Shown: positions 1 through 6,736, counted from the stretch's first letter. The stretch is DNA of 12,565 nt from JAGLCY01 sp965369705 (GCA_965369705.1 CBDURF010000105.1:1-12565); one strand, 5' to 3'. Notes: generated from the letters alone by a model not told the origin. Numbers and translations: made by a program.

Positions 1-156
1 CTGGACCGGGCCGGGCGGGCCCTGGTCCTGGAACTCATCGAGCAGGTCCCTGCCCGCACGGCCTTGATGATCGCTTCACACGACCGTTCGTTCCTGGAGG
101 CGGCGGGCTGCCACATCCTGACTCTCGGTCCGGAGGGTTTGATTTCCTCCGGGTAA
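1..156 (+). CDS. ABC-type ATPase, C-terminal fragment (5' end outside window)
   Basis: Reading frame 1 is open from the first base to a TAA at 154-156, giving 51 residues. It begins LDRAGRALVLELIE, which fits the D-loop and following helix of an ABC nucleotide-binding domain. It continues TALMIASHDRSFLEA, with the H-loop (switch) His in SHDR. The end (HILTLGPEGLISSG) resembles the last strand of the ATPase fold. Walker A, the signature motif and Walker B lie upstream of the window, so the substrate and subtype cannot be named. SHDRSFL is common in ABC-F translation factors, but transporter ATPases also fit. It converges on the minus-strand cytochrome gene with 12 bases between the stop codons. 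Confidence 0.7.
   Translation: MDRAGRALVLELIEQVPARTALMIASHDRSFLEAAGCHILTLGPEGLISSG
130..152. terminator. Hairpin at the convergent ABC/cytochrome junction, possible bidirectional terminator
   Basis: A perfect 7-bp inverted repeat, CCGGAGG (130-136) and CCTCCGG (146-152), encloses a 9-base loop. It ends 2 bases before the end of the ABC stop codon and lies 17 bases beyond the cytochrome stop. No T-run follows on either strand, so it is not a canonical intrinsic terminator. It could halt transcription weakly or protect 3' ends of both transcripts. Confidence 0.35.
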
Positions 157-168
157 GAGAGGATCAGG

Positions 169-543
169 TTACCGGAACAGGACCTTGATGTTTCCCCAAC
201 TGTTCTGGTCGATGGGCGCAATGGCGTCACCAGGCATGGTGCAGTCCAGATTGATCTCTTCCCCGTTGGTCCGTCCGTCACCATCGGAGTCCATGCTCTC
301 GATGGCGGCGAAGCTCTGGTTGTTTTCCTTGTAATCATTGCCGTAAGGATTCAACCCGAATCCCGAAGAGTGACAAATGATGCAACTTTGGGCCATGGTG
401 GTGGAATCCTGCAGATCCTGGCAGGAATCCGGATAATAATCGCGCCAATCCTGGGCGAATTGATTTTTAGCCAGGACCTGCGTAGCAGCGCCTCCGACCA
501 GGCAAAAGACAAGGCTGAAATTGATCCAAGTGTTCCTGTTCAT
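169..543 (-). CDS. Secreted mono-heme c-type cytochrome with EF-hand-like calcium loop
   Basis: The 124-residue product has a signal peptide: MNRNT, a hydrophobic core at about residues 8-20, and a likely cut after VLA at residue 25. One heme-attachment motif, C54-I-I-C57-H58, indicates covalent heme c and a periplasmic or extracytoplasmic electron-transfer role. Residues 85-96 (DSDGDGRTNGEE) match a 12-position EF-hand loop, with D85, D87, D89 and E96 at coordinating positions. This resembles the DxDGD repeats of thrombospondin type 3. C41 and C101 could form a disulfide. The heme's second axial ligand is unclear; M84 or M103 are candidates. The start is supported by AAGGAGG at 551-557, seven bases upstream. 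The redox partner is unknown. It is divergent from the pyr operon and probably unrelated to it. Confidence 0.85.
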   Translation of the reverse strand: MNRNTWINFSLVFCLVGGAATQVLAKNQFAQDWRDYYPDSCQDLQDSTTMAQSCIICHSSGFGLNPYGNDYKENNQSFAAIESMDSDGDGRTNGEEINLDCTMPGDAIAPIDQNSWGNIKVLFR

Positions 544-564
544 TCCTAAACCTCCTTATTAGGC

Positions 565-594
565 ATAATCCCACTAACACGGTATGATTTGCAA
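565..594 (-). promoter_or_regulatory. Candidate promoter of the cytochrome gene
   Basis: On the minus strand, TTGCAA (589-594) is followed after 18 bases by GATTAT (565-570), a fair sigma70-type -35/-10 pair. It would start transcription only a few bases before the AAGGAGG ribosome site at 551-557. An alternative is a perfect TTGACA at 605-610 with CATACC (581-586), 18 bases on, but that -10 is poor. Both are by-eye matches in AT-rich DNA. Confidence 0.25.
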
Positions 595-807
595 GGATCA
601 TTCCTGTCAAGGCTGGAATCATAGGCTGAAATTCATTTCCATTATCGTTGATGCTCTTGGCGGGACACCATTTGTCTGGAACGGAACGGGATATCGATCG
701 CTGGTACATGGGTGATCGGAGAATCCCCTTGCTGGGTTCTTGAGGGGTTGCTAAATTCCTGCGAAGCAGACGTGCATGAATTCGTGAAGGAGGCCCTTGG
801 TAAAGAC

Positions 808-838
808 AGGCATGACCACGACGGCCATGCTTTTTTTT
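808..838 (+). terminator. Intrinsic terminator just upstream of pyrR, candidate attenuator of the pyr operon
   Basis: GCATG (810-814) pairs with CATGC (826-830). An A-C mismatch and two more C-G pairs (816-817 with 823-824) follow, around a 5-base loop. A808-G809 can extend the base with an A-T and a G-T pair. Eight uninterrupted T residues (831-838) come directly after, the classic rho-independent arrangement. It lies 12 bases before the pyrR ribosome site (AAGGA, 851-855), so it must stop transcripts entering the operon unless overridden. PyrR proteins are known to control such leader terminators in Firmicutes; that PyrR acts here is inference. Confidence 0.7.
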
Positions 839-861
839 GCCTGCCAGCCAAAGGAATCACA

Positions 862-1413
862 ATGAATTTTTCCGAAAAAGCCGTGATCATGAACGCCAGC
901 GAGATGAGCCGGGCGATCAAACGCATGGCTCACGAGATCATCGAGGCCAACAAGGGAGTTGAAAACCTGGCGCTCCTGGGGGTGCAGCGCCGGGGGGTGC
1001 CGCTGGCCCGGATGCTGGGCGAGGCCATCAAGTCCGTCGAAGGCACCGATGTTCCCCGGGGAGCCCTCGACATCACCTTCTACCGGGACGATCTGTCCAC
1101 CCTCGGGCCGACCCCCCAGGTATCCAGCACCGAGATGCCCTTCGACGTGAACCGGAAAATCATTATCCTGGTGGACGACGTGCTGTACACAGGACGCACG
1201 GTGCGGGCCGCCCTGGACGTTATCATGGACTGGGGCCGTCCCGAGGCTATTCGCCTCGCGGTCCTGGTGGACCGCGGCCATCGGGAACTGCCCATCAGAC
1301 CCGATTTCGTGGGCAAGAACGTGCCCACCTCCCAGCGGGAGATCATCAAGGTCAGGGTCAAGGAATTCGACGAGAAGGAGGAAGTCGTGGTTGGGGAGGT
1401 CGAGGGAAAATGA
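862..1413 (+). CDS. pyrR: PyrR, bifunctional pyr operon regulator / uracil phosphoribosyltransferase
   Basis: The 183-residue product has the usual PyrR length. The PRPP-binding loop is at about residues 100-119, with VDD at 104-106 and TGRT at 110-113. The family-typical LVDRGHRELPIRPDFVGKN stretch begins at about residue 135. Known members bind pyr leader RNA in response to UMP/UTP and often also convert uracil plus PRPP to UMP. The start ATG at 862 was chosen because it has AAGGA at 851-855 and gives a standard N-terminus. The frame is open back to a GTG at 712, but that 50-residue extension crosses the terminator and does not look like PyrR. It is the first gene of the operon; its stop overlaps the pyrB start as ATGA. 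The leader terminator upstream suggests autoregulation. Confidence 0.95.
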   Translation: MNFSEKAVIMNASEMSRAIKRMAHEIIEANKGVENLALLGVQRRGVPLARMLGEAIKSVEGTDVPRGALDITFYRDDLSTLGPTPQVSSTEMPFDVNRKIIILVDDVLYTGRTVRAALDVIMDWGRPEAIRLAVLVDRGHRELPIRPDFVGKNVPTSQREIIKVRVKEFDEKEEVVVGEVEGK

Positions 1414-2357
1414 TCCTGAAAAGCAAGGATGTGCTCGGCCTGGAGGAACTGTCGGCCGAGGAGATCCTGGGCGTACTCGATATTGCTTCCCGCTTCAGGG
1501 CGGTGTTCGACCGCCCGGTCCGCAGCGTCCCGATCATGCGCGGCCGGACGGTGGTCAATTTTTTCCACGAGCCCAGCACTCGCACCCGTATCAGCTTCGA
1601 ACTCGCCGAGAAGCGGCTGTCCGCCGATATCGTGAACTTCAGTTCCATCACCAGCAGCTTCTCCAAGGGTGAAACCCTACGCGACACCGCAGAAAATCTC
1701 GCCGCCATGAAGATCGACATGCTGATCATCCGGCACGGCTCCGCCGGGGCGGCCCGCTATCTGGCCGAGGTGCTGGAATGTTCGGTCATCAACGCGGGAG
1801 ACGGCGCCCACGAGCATCCTACCCAGGGGTTGCTCGACATCATGACCATGCAGCAGAGGTTCGGCGACCTGCGAGGCAAGAAGGTCACCATCATCGGGGA
1901 CATTTCCCACAGCCGGGTCGCCCGCTCCAACATCTGGGGCCTGAACAAGCTGGGGGCGGAGGTGACCCTGTGCGGTCCGCCTACCATGGTGCCGAAGGGT
2001 TTGGCCCGCCTAGGGGTGAAAATCGAGTTTGACCTGAAAAAGGCGGTCGCGGAAGCGGACGTACTGAACGTGTTGCGGATCCAGCTGGAACGTCATTCCA
2101 GCAGATCCTTCCCAAGCAACCGGGAATACCATCGCATGTACGGGATAACCGAAGAGGTGGTGCGCACCCTCAAGCCCGAGGCCATCGTCATGCATCCCGG
2201 CCCCATGAACAGGGATGTGGAGATTTCCAGTGAGGTGGCCGACGGCCCGCGCCAGGTCATTCTCGACCAGGTCGCCAACGGAGTGGCCGTTCGCATGGCC
2301 CTGATCTATCTGCTCTCGGGGGGCGATCCGGGAGCCTTGGGCGGCGGGCTGGATTGA
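1410..2357 (+). CDS. pyrB: Aspartate carbamoyltransferase catalytic subunit
   Basis: This cytoplasmic enzyme makes N-carbamoyl-L-aspartate from carbamoyl phosphate and aspartate, the committed pyrimidine step. It has 315 residues, normal for the catalytic chain. Visible motifs are the carbamoyl phosphate site EPSTRTR (54-60), SSFSKGET with the active-site Lys at 86, HPTQ (136-139), and HPGPMNR (262-268) near the C-terminus. The start ATG overlaps the pyrR stop by four bases (ATGA), implying translational coupling. No pyrI regulatory subunit gene is adjacent, so it is probably not an E. coli-type PyrBI holoenzyme. It may work as a trimer or with dihydroorotase, as known in some bacteria; that association is inference. 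Confidence 0.97.
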   Translation: MILKSKDVLGLEELSAEEILGVLDIASRFRAVFDRPVRSVPIMRGRTVVNFFHEPSTRTRISFELAEKRLSADIVNFSSITSSFSKGETLRDTAENLAAMKIDMLIIRHGSAGAARYLAEVLECSVINAGDGAHEHPTQGLLDIMTMQQRFGDLRGKKVTIIGDISHSRVARSNIWGLNKLGAEVTLCGPPTMVPKGLARLGVKIEFDLKKAVAEADVLNVLRIQLERHSSRSFPSNREYHRMYGITEEVVRTLKPEAIVMHPGPMNRDVEISSEVADGPRQVILDQVANGVAVRMALIYLLSGGDPGALGGGLD

Positions 2358-2435
2358 CCGTTTCGGGGGCGATGGCACGCCTGCAAGTGGTAGTCTGAAC
2401 ATTGAGCGATTGGTAATCCTGAAAGAGGTCTGGTT

Positions 2436-3746
2436 ATGGAATGGAGCTGGCAGCGCATTCCCTCGGAATTCCTGGTGACCGGCGTCAAACTTTGCCGCCA
2501 GGGCAAACTCGGCAAGCGCAAGGGATTCCTGCATGTCCGCAAGGGCAGGATCGAGGGCCTGGGTGTCGGCACTCCGACCGTCGAAGGCATCCCCGCCCTG
2601 GAGGGCGACGGATTGATCTGCGCTCCCGGTTTCGTGGACCTGCACGTGCACTTTCGCGAACCCGGCCACGAAGAGAAGGAAACGATGGCCACCGGAAGCC
2701 GGGCCGCGGCCGCGGGTGGATACACTTCGGTCGTCACGATGCCGAACACCGACCCGGCCATCGACAACACCGGCATGGTCCGCTATCTGATCGACCGCGG
2801 GAGGGAGGCCGGCCGGTGCCGGATCCATCCCACGGGAGCCATCAGTCCAGGCCGCGAAGGCCAGGGCATGACCGAGTTCGGTGACATGGTGAATGCGGGC
2901 GCCGTAGGGTTCACCGATGACGGATCCCCGGTCGAAAGCGGCAGTCTGATGGCCAACGCCCTGAAATACGCCGATATCCTGGGCGTGCCGATCATCACCC
3001 ACGCCGAGGACCGCTCCATCGTGGGCAAGGGCTGCATGCACGCGGGATACTGGTCCGCCCGCCTGGGGGTGGAGGGCATGGCTCGAGCTGGTGAGGACGC
3101 CGCGGTGTTCCGGGATATCGAGCTGGCCCGGGCGGCTGGTGCGCATCTGCACGTGGCGCACGTGTCGACCAAGGGCGCGGTGGAGATCATCCGCCGGGCC
3201 AAGGGCGAAGGCCTGCGGATCACCGCCGAGGCCACGCCCCACCACTTCAGCCTGGATCACTCGCGCTGCCGCGATTATTCACCGCTGTTCAAGATGAATC
3301 CTCCGCTACGGGAATCCGACGACGTCAACGCCGTGGCCGAAGGGCTGGCCGACGGCACCATCGATTGCATCGCCACCGATCACGCGCCCCACACCGACAC
3401 GGAAAAAGAGTACCAGTTCGACCAGGCGCCCTTCGGTGTCATCGGTCTGGGGACGGCCCTCGGCGTGGGAATCACCTATCTTGTCAATACGGGTGTCATG
3501 GACATGGGCAGGTTGGTTCAATGCATGAGTGAAACTCCCGCGCGCATCTTCAACCTGCCGGGCGGCCTGCTGGAGGAGGGCGCGGAGGCGGACTTCGTCC
3601 TGTTCGATCCGGTCCGCCAGTGGGTTGTCGACGCCCGAGAGCTCCAGTCCCGCAGCCGCAACTCCTCGTACCTCGGAGAGACCCTGACCGGCCGGGTGTC
3701 CGCCACCTTCCGGGGCGGACGGTTGACCTGGAGGGATGTCGGTTAG
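2436..3746 (+). CDS. pyrC: Dihydroorotase (class I, long form)
   Basis: This zinc amidohydrolase interconverts carbamoyl-aspartate and dihydroorotate. It has 436 residues, the size of the Bacillus/Aquifex-like long form. Metal and active-site residues are recognisable: DLHVHFREPG with H70 and H72, TMPNTDP (101-107), FTDDG with the Asp pair at 161-162 in place of a carbamylated Lys, ITHAED with H189, HVAHVST with H242, ATPHHF, and ATDHAPH with D315. The ATG has AAAGAGG at 2422-2428, seven bases upstream. A 78-base gap separates it from pyrB. I saw no convincing promoter or hairpin in that gap. It lies in the same orientation as the operon. Confidence 0.96.
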   Translation: MEWSWQRIPSEFLVTGVKLCRQGKLGKRKGFLHVRKGRIEGLGVGTPTVEGIPALEGDGLICAPGFVDLHVHFREPGHEEKETMATGSRAAAAGGYTSVVTMPNTDPAIDNTGMVRYLIDRGREAGRCRIHPTGAISPGREGQGMTEFGDMVNAGAVGFTDDGSPVESGSLMANALKYADILGVPIITHAEDRSIVGKGCMHAGYWSARLGVEGMARAGEDAAVFRDIELARAAGAHLHVAHVSTKGAVEIIRRAKGEGLRITAEATPHHFSLDHSRCRDYSPLFKMNPPLRESDDVNAVAEGLADGTIDCIATDHAPHTDTEKEYQFDQAPFGVIGLGTALGVGITYLVNTGVMDMGRLVQCMSETPARIFNLPGGLLEEGAEADFVLFDPVRQWVVDARELQSRSRNSSYLGETLTGRVSATFRGGRLTWRDVG

Positions 3747-3784
3747 CAGTCTGTTGGCCGTCCGGAACGGATATTGCTTTTCCA

Positions 3785-3826
3785 GGGGGATATGATCCCT
3801 CCGGGCCGGGTTCCATTCAGGCCCGG
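3785..3826 (+). other. Two tandem GC-rich RNA hairpins between pyrC and the TPR lipoprotein gene
   Basis: Hairpin 1 pairs GGGGGAT (3785-3791) with ATCCCTC (3795-3801), 7 bp including one G-T, with a 3-base loop. Hairpin 2 is a perfect 7-bp CCGGGCC (3801-3807) with GGCCCGG (3820-3826) and a 12-base loop; the two share base 3801. No T-run follows, so an intrinsic terminator is unlikely. They may stabilise an RNA end, mark a processing site, or structure the leader of the next gene. A TATGAT box (3791-3796) lies inside hairpin 1 but has no matching -35. Confidence 0.5.
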
Positions 3827-3847
3827 CGACTGACCGATCGAAGGTAA

Positions 3848-5827
3848 ATGGTGGTGTATCAAGGCAGAAATGATTGCGGAGTTCCGGCAGATGGCGTCGT
3901 TCCCTCGCCCGGCCAGGACCTACCGTTCCCCGGTGAGGGTGGCCATGAGGGGCCGATCCGTCCGCAAAACAGGACGGCGCGTCTGCTGTGGCCAGTGGTG
4001 TTGTCGGCGCTGATCCTCTTCCTGGTCGGCTGTGCCAAGTACAACACCTTCTATAACGCCAAGAAGAGTTTCGACAGCGCGGAACATGTCAGGGAGGAGG
4101 CCATCCGCAAGCATCAGGATCCTCCCAAGCCGACCGGCCTCCAGAAGAGCGAATACGACAACGCCATCAGGAAGGCCCAGAAGGTTCTCGACGAATATCC
4201 CGGTCATAGCCTGACCGACGACGCGCTCTTCCTGCAGGCGAAATCCTATTACCGACTCGACTCCTACCGAATGTCCATCCGCAAGTTCGACCTCCTGTTC
4301 ACAAACTTTCCCCAGACACCGTACCTTGAAGAAGCCCTTTTCCTGACGGCCCTGGACTACCTGCTGATCGGCGCTCTGGACCGTAGCCAGGAGTATCTCG
4401 ACAGATTGGCGAAGCTTTATCCCGACAGCAAGTTCCAGGCGGAGACGCGCAAGGTCAGCGGGGACAATTCCTTCGCCCTGGAGGATTGGGCCATCGCGGC
4501 GGAGAACTACCGCAATTACCTGGAGCTCGATTCCGATATCGAAGAAAGAGATCGCATCGGCCTGAAGCTGGCCGAATGCTACTGGGAGATGGAGGATTAC
4601 GTGAGCGCCGCGGAGGTGCTCCAGGAAGTCAGCAACAATACCATCAGCGCGGATCTGGGTTTCCGGGCCAAGTTGCTGAGAGCGCGGGTCCACGTGCGCA
4701 TGGGGGACTTCGAGGTCGCCGACCTGCTCCTGGTGGAGCTCCGCGACCTGGCCCCGATCTACCAAGCGCAGGGAGAGGTCCTCCTGGTCGAGGCGGAAAG
4801 CCTGGTGGCGCAGAACAAGGGTGATAAGGCCTCACCATTGCTGGAGAGCATGCCTGCCGAATGGGAGACTCCCGTGGTCAAGGTTCGCGCCGCGGATCTG
4901 CTCGGTTATCTCTACCTCGAACGTGGAGAGTGGGAAGAGGCGAGAGCCAAGTTCCAGACCGCCATGCTCAAGCGGGATGAACTCGACGACGGTGACCGCA
5001 CCCGGCGTCTCAACGACAGTCTCAAGGACTATCTGGCGGCCGAAGTCGCCCTGCCGGACGCCCGGCCAGATCGGGTACCCGGTCTGAAGCTCCTGCAGGC
5101 CAACGCCATGCTCTTCGGTTTCGAACATCCTGGGGTGGCGGGCGACCTCTATATCCAGGCCGCCGCCGATACGGCAGCCGACAGCACGGTGGCGGCCCGC
5201 GCGCTGTTCGGGGCCTTCGTCACGTATGACCAGTATCTGGACAAACCCGATTCCGCCGCGATCTTCGCCCGGGAACTCGAAGAAAAATATCCGGAATCTC
5301 CCCAGGCCTTCGAGGTTCGGTCGGGTCACAGCAGCAATCTGTTGGGCTACCTCCTGGCCAGGAAGGAATCCAAACAGAGGGAACGTTACGCCAACCTCAG
5401 CGAGGAGGAAAAGACCGCTCTCCGCGAGGTGTCCGATTTCAGCGGATCCCTGGCCGGGGCGATCCAGGGCCTGCCGGGAATCCGTCGGCGCATGGTCTAT
5501 CTTTCCCGACGGCCGAATATCCTGTTCGAACCGCCGGACCAGGCCGTCGAGGCCGCCCAACTCAGGCAGACCCAGGCCTTGGAGGCGGCCGCCCAGGGAA
5601 TCGCGGCCCGGGCGGCGGCTGATTCGCTGCGAGCGGCGTCCGGGGTTGAGGGCTTGGTTGTCCCGGACAGTGGAATTGTCCCGGGAGGAACTGATCCACC
5701 GGCCACCGAGGAAGAAAATGCGGCCGGCGAGGTGAAGGCCGACGCGGAGGAGACCAAGGATGAAGACAAGGAAGAAGATGAAAAGAAAAAGAAGAAGCAG
5801 GAAGACGGTTGGGATTTCCTGCGCTGA
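3848..5827 (+). CDS. Large tetratricopeptide-repeat lipoprotein of unknown function
   Basis: The 659-residue reading frame has a lipoprotein signal. Hydrophobic residues 46-59 lead into a lipobox L59-V60-G61-C62, so the mature protein should be membrane-anchored outside the cytoplasm. From about residue 100 it has TPR-like helical pairs with YPGHS, FPQTP and YPDS turns, like the BamD/YbgF style of envelope scaffold. More degenerate repeats follow to about residue 500. The C-terminus is a low-complexity charged tail (about 620-653, Glu/Asp/Lys rich) ending in WDFLR. No enzyme motif is visible. The N-terminal 42 residues before the hydrophobic segment are atypical and Gly/Pro rich. The ATG at 3848 has GAAGG only three bases before it, and GTG codons at 3851 and 3854 are better spaced. 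The true start may be elsewhere (see findings). It sits between pyrC and pyrK with no obvious metabolic link. Confidence 0.8.
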   Translation: MVVYQGRNDCGVPADGVVPSPGQDLPFPGEGGHEGPIRPQNRTARLLWPVVLSALILFLVGCAKYNTFYNAKKSFDSAEHVREEAIRKHQDPPKPTGLQKSEYDNAIRKAQKVLDEYPGHSLTDDALFLQAKSYYRLDSYRMSIRKFDLLFTNFPQTPYLEEALFLTALDYLLIGALDRSQEYLDRLAKLYPDSKFQAETRKVSGDNSFALEDWAIAAENYRNYLELDSDIEERDRIGLKLAECYWEMEDYVSAAEVLQEVSNNTISADLGFRAKLLRARVHVRMGDFEVADLLLVELRDLAPIYQAQGEVLLVEAESLVAQNKGDKASPLLESMPAEWETPVVKVRAADLLGYLYLERGEWEEARAKFQTAMLKRDELDDGDRTRRLNDSLKDYLAAEVALPDARPDRVPGLKLLQANAMLFGFEHPGVAGDLYIQAAADTAADSTVAARALFGAFVTYDQYLDKPDSAAIFARELEEKYPESPQAFEVRSGHSSNLLGYLLARKESKQRERYANLSEEEKTALREVSDFSGSLAGAIQGLPGIRRRMVYLSRRPNILFEPPDQAVEAAQLRQTQALEAAAQGIAARAAADSLRAASGVEGLVVPDSGIVPGGTDPPATEEENAAGEVKADAEETKDEDKEEDEKKKKKQEDGWDFLR

Positions 5828-5859
5828 CCCGGCGGCCTCGGCCGAGTGGGGCTCCGCCC

Positions 5860-6726
5860 ATGATTGATCTCCCCGTCGGACCCGCAGTCCGCTGCGACGG
5901 CGTGGTCATGGCCAATGAGCCGGTTTCCAGCGGACTCCTCCGACTGGACCTTGAATTGGATCAACCCCTTTCGTTCCAGCCGGGGCAGTTCGCCATGCTC
6001 AACCTGGCCGGCGCCGGATCCCTCGTGTTCAGCCGGCCTTTTTCCATATTCGAAGCTGCCGGGCGTCGGATGTCCTTTCTCTACAGGATGGTCGGCCGGG
6101 GCACCCGCGCCATGGGCGCCTTGACCACCGGTGCGACCATGACCTTCCTGGGCCCTTTGGGCCGGCCTTTTCCCCAACCGGAAGCGGACCTTCGGGTGGT
6201 TCTGATCGCCGGGGGCGTGGGACTTCCTCCTCTCGCCGCCTGGCTGGCTCGCCGAAGTGATCACCTTGATCTGGAAATTCATGCTTTTTTCGGAGCCCGG
6301 GACGGCGCCGACGTGCCCTGGGATCTGCTGGGTGACAGGTGGAGTGTAAGCGTGGATTCCCTGCGGGACGTACCGGCAGGGCGCCAGGTCTGGGAGGGGC
6401 TGGTGACCGATCTGGCCGCGGCCCGGGAAGACCTCCAGGACGGACGGTCCGGAATGGTGCTTGCCTGCGGTCCGACCCCGCTCCTGAAAGCGGCGGCCCG
6501 GCTCGCCGAAGTCCGGGACTGGGCCTGCTGGCTTTCCCTGGAGGAACACATGGGCTGCGGGTACGGTGTCTGCAAGGGATGCGTCGTTCCCGTGCGTGAT
6601 CCGGCCCGGGGTCCGGAGGCCCTGCGCAACGCTACCTGCTGCGGGGACGGCCCGGTCTTCAATGCGGCGGATCTGGCCTGGGAACGCAACGATCCACCGG
6701 ATCATCCCCGGGCCGAGGGTATCTGA
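5860..6726 (+). CDS. pyrK: Dihydroorotate dehydrogenase B electron-transfer subunit (FAD, 2Fe-2S)
   Basis: The 288-residue ferredoxin-reductase-like protein passes electrons from the PyrD subunit's FMN to NAD+. The FAD-binding RPFSI motif is at 59-63, and the nucleotide-binding AGGVGLPPL segment at 117-125. A C-terminal cluster-binding region has C233-x4-C238-x2-C241 and then C261 in CGDGPVF, the PyrK pattern. C260 is an extra adjacent Cys. The ATG at 5860 was preferred; the frame is open back to a TTG at 5809 inside the preceding gene, but that adds a Pro/Arg-rich stretch unlike PyrK. The ribosome site is weak (GAGTGGGG at 5844-5851). It starts 32 bases after the lipoprotein stop and precedes pyrD, the usual pyrK-pyrD pair. 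Confidence 0.95.
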   Translation: MIDLPVGPAVRCDGVVMANEPVSSGLLRLDLELDQPLSFQPGQFAMLNLAGAGSLVFSRPFSIFEAAGRRMSFLYRMVGRGTRAMGALTTGATMTFLGPLGRPFPQPEADLRVVLIAGGVGLPPLAAWLARRSDHLDLEIHAFFGARDGADVPWDLLGDRWSVSVDSLRDVPAGRQVWEGLVTDLAAAREDLQDGRSGMVLACGPTPLLKAAARLAEVRDWACWLSLEEHMGCGYGVCKGCVVPVRDPARGPEALRNATCCGDGPVFNAADLAWERNDPPDHPRAEGI

Positions 6727-6736
6727 TCACCCGGGT

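Larger units (their letters stand above)
544..861. promoter_or_regulatory. Divergent control region between cytochrome gene and pyrR
   Basis: This 318-base stretch has no convincing conserved gene. Bases 541-660 are clearly AT-richer than the rest (49 of 120 G or C, about 41%), as expected of a promoter region. It must hold the cytochrome promoter (leftward) and the pyr operon promoter (rightward). I could not identify a good rightward -35/-10 pair. The right-hand part (about 700-861) looks like a transcribed pyr leader: it has a possible hairpin at 725-747 (CCCCTT with GAGGGG) and an intrinsic terminator at 808-838. No convincing match to the Bacillus PyrR-binding consensus was seen by eye. 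Confidence 0.6.

Noticed and set aside
724..749. Match to the Bacillus PyrR RNA-binding consensus around TTGAGGGGTT
   Set aside because: Only the GAGG core fits; the upstream ARUCC part is absent, so I do not call a PyrR site here.
712..861. A 50-residue N-terminal extension of PyrR starting at GTG 712
   Set aside because: PyrR proteins normally begin near the ATG at 862, which has its own ribosome site. The extension crosses an intrinsic terminator and shows no similarity to the family. It is kept only as a possible leader translation.
2010..3260. 416-residue open frame on the minus strand
   Set aside because: It is antisense to pyrB and pyrC, both unmistakable. It has no ribosome site or family motif that I can see.
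3791..3796. TATGAT as a -10 box for a promoter of the TPR gene
   Set aside because: No -35 element lies 15-19 bases upstream, and the bases are part of a stable hairpin stem.
5763..5807. Purine-rich tract with A-runs near the end of the TPR gene
   Set aside because: It is fully explained by Glu, Asp and Lys codons of the charged C-terminal tail; no repeat unit or binding site is needed to account for it.
5497..6705. 402-residue open frame on the minus strand
   Set aside because: It lies opposite the lipoprotein tail and pyrK. Its Ser-rich and Phe-rich runs are the reverse complement of the Glu/Lys codons at 5750-5807.
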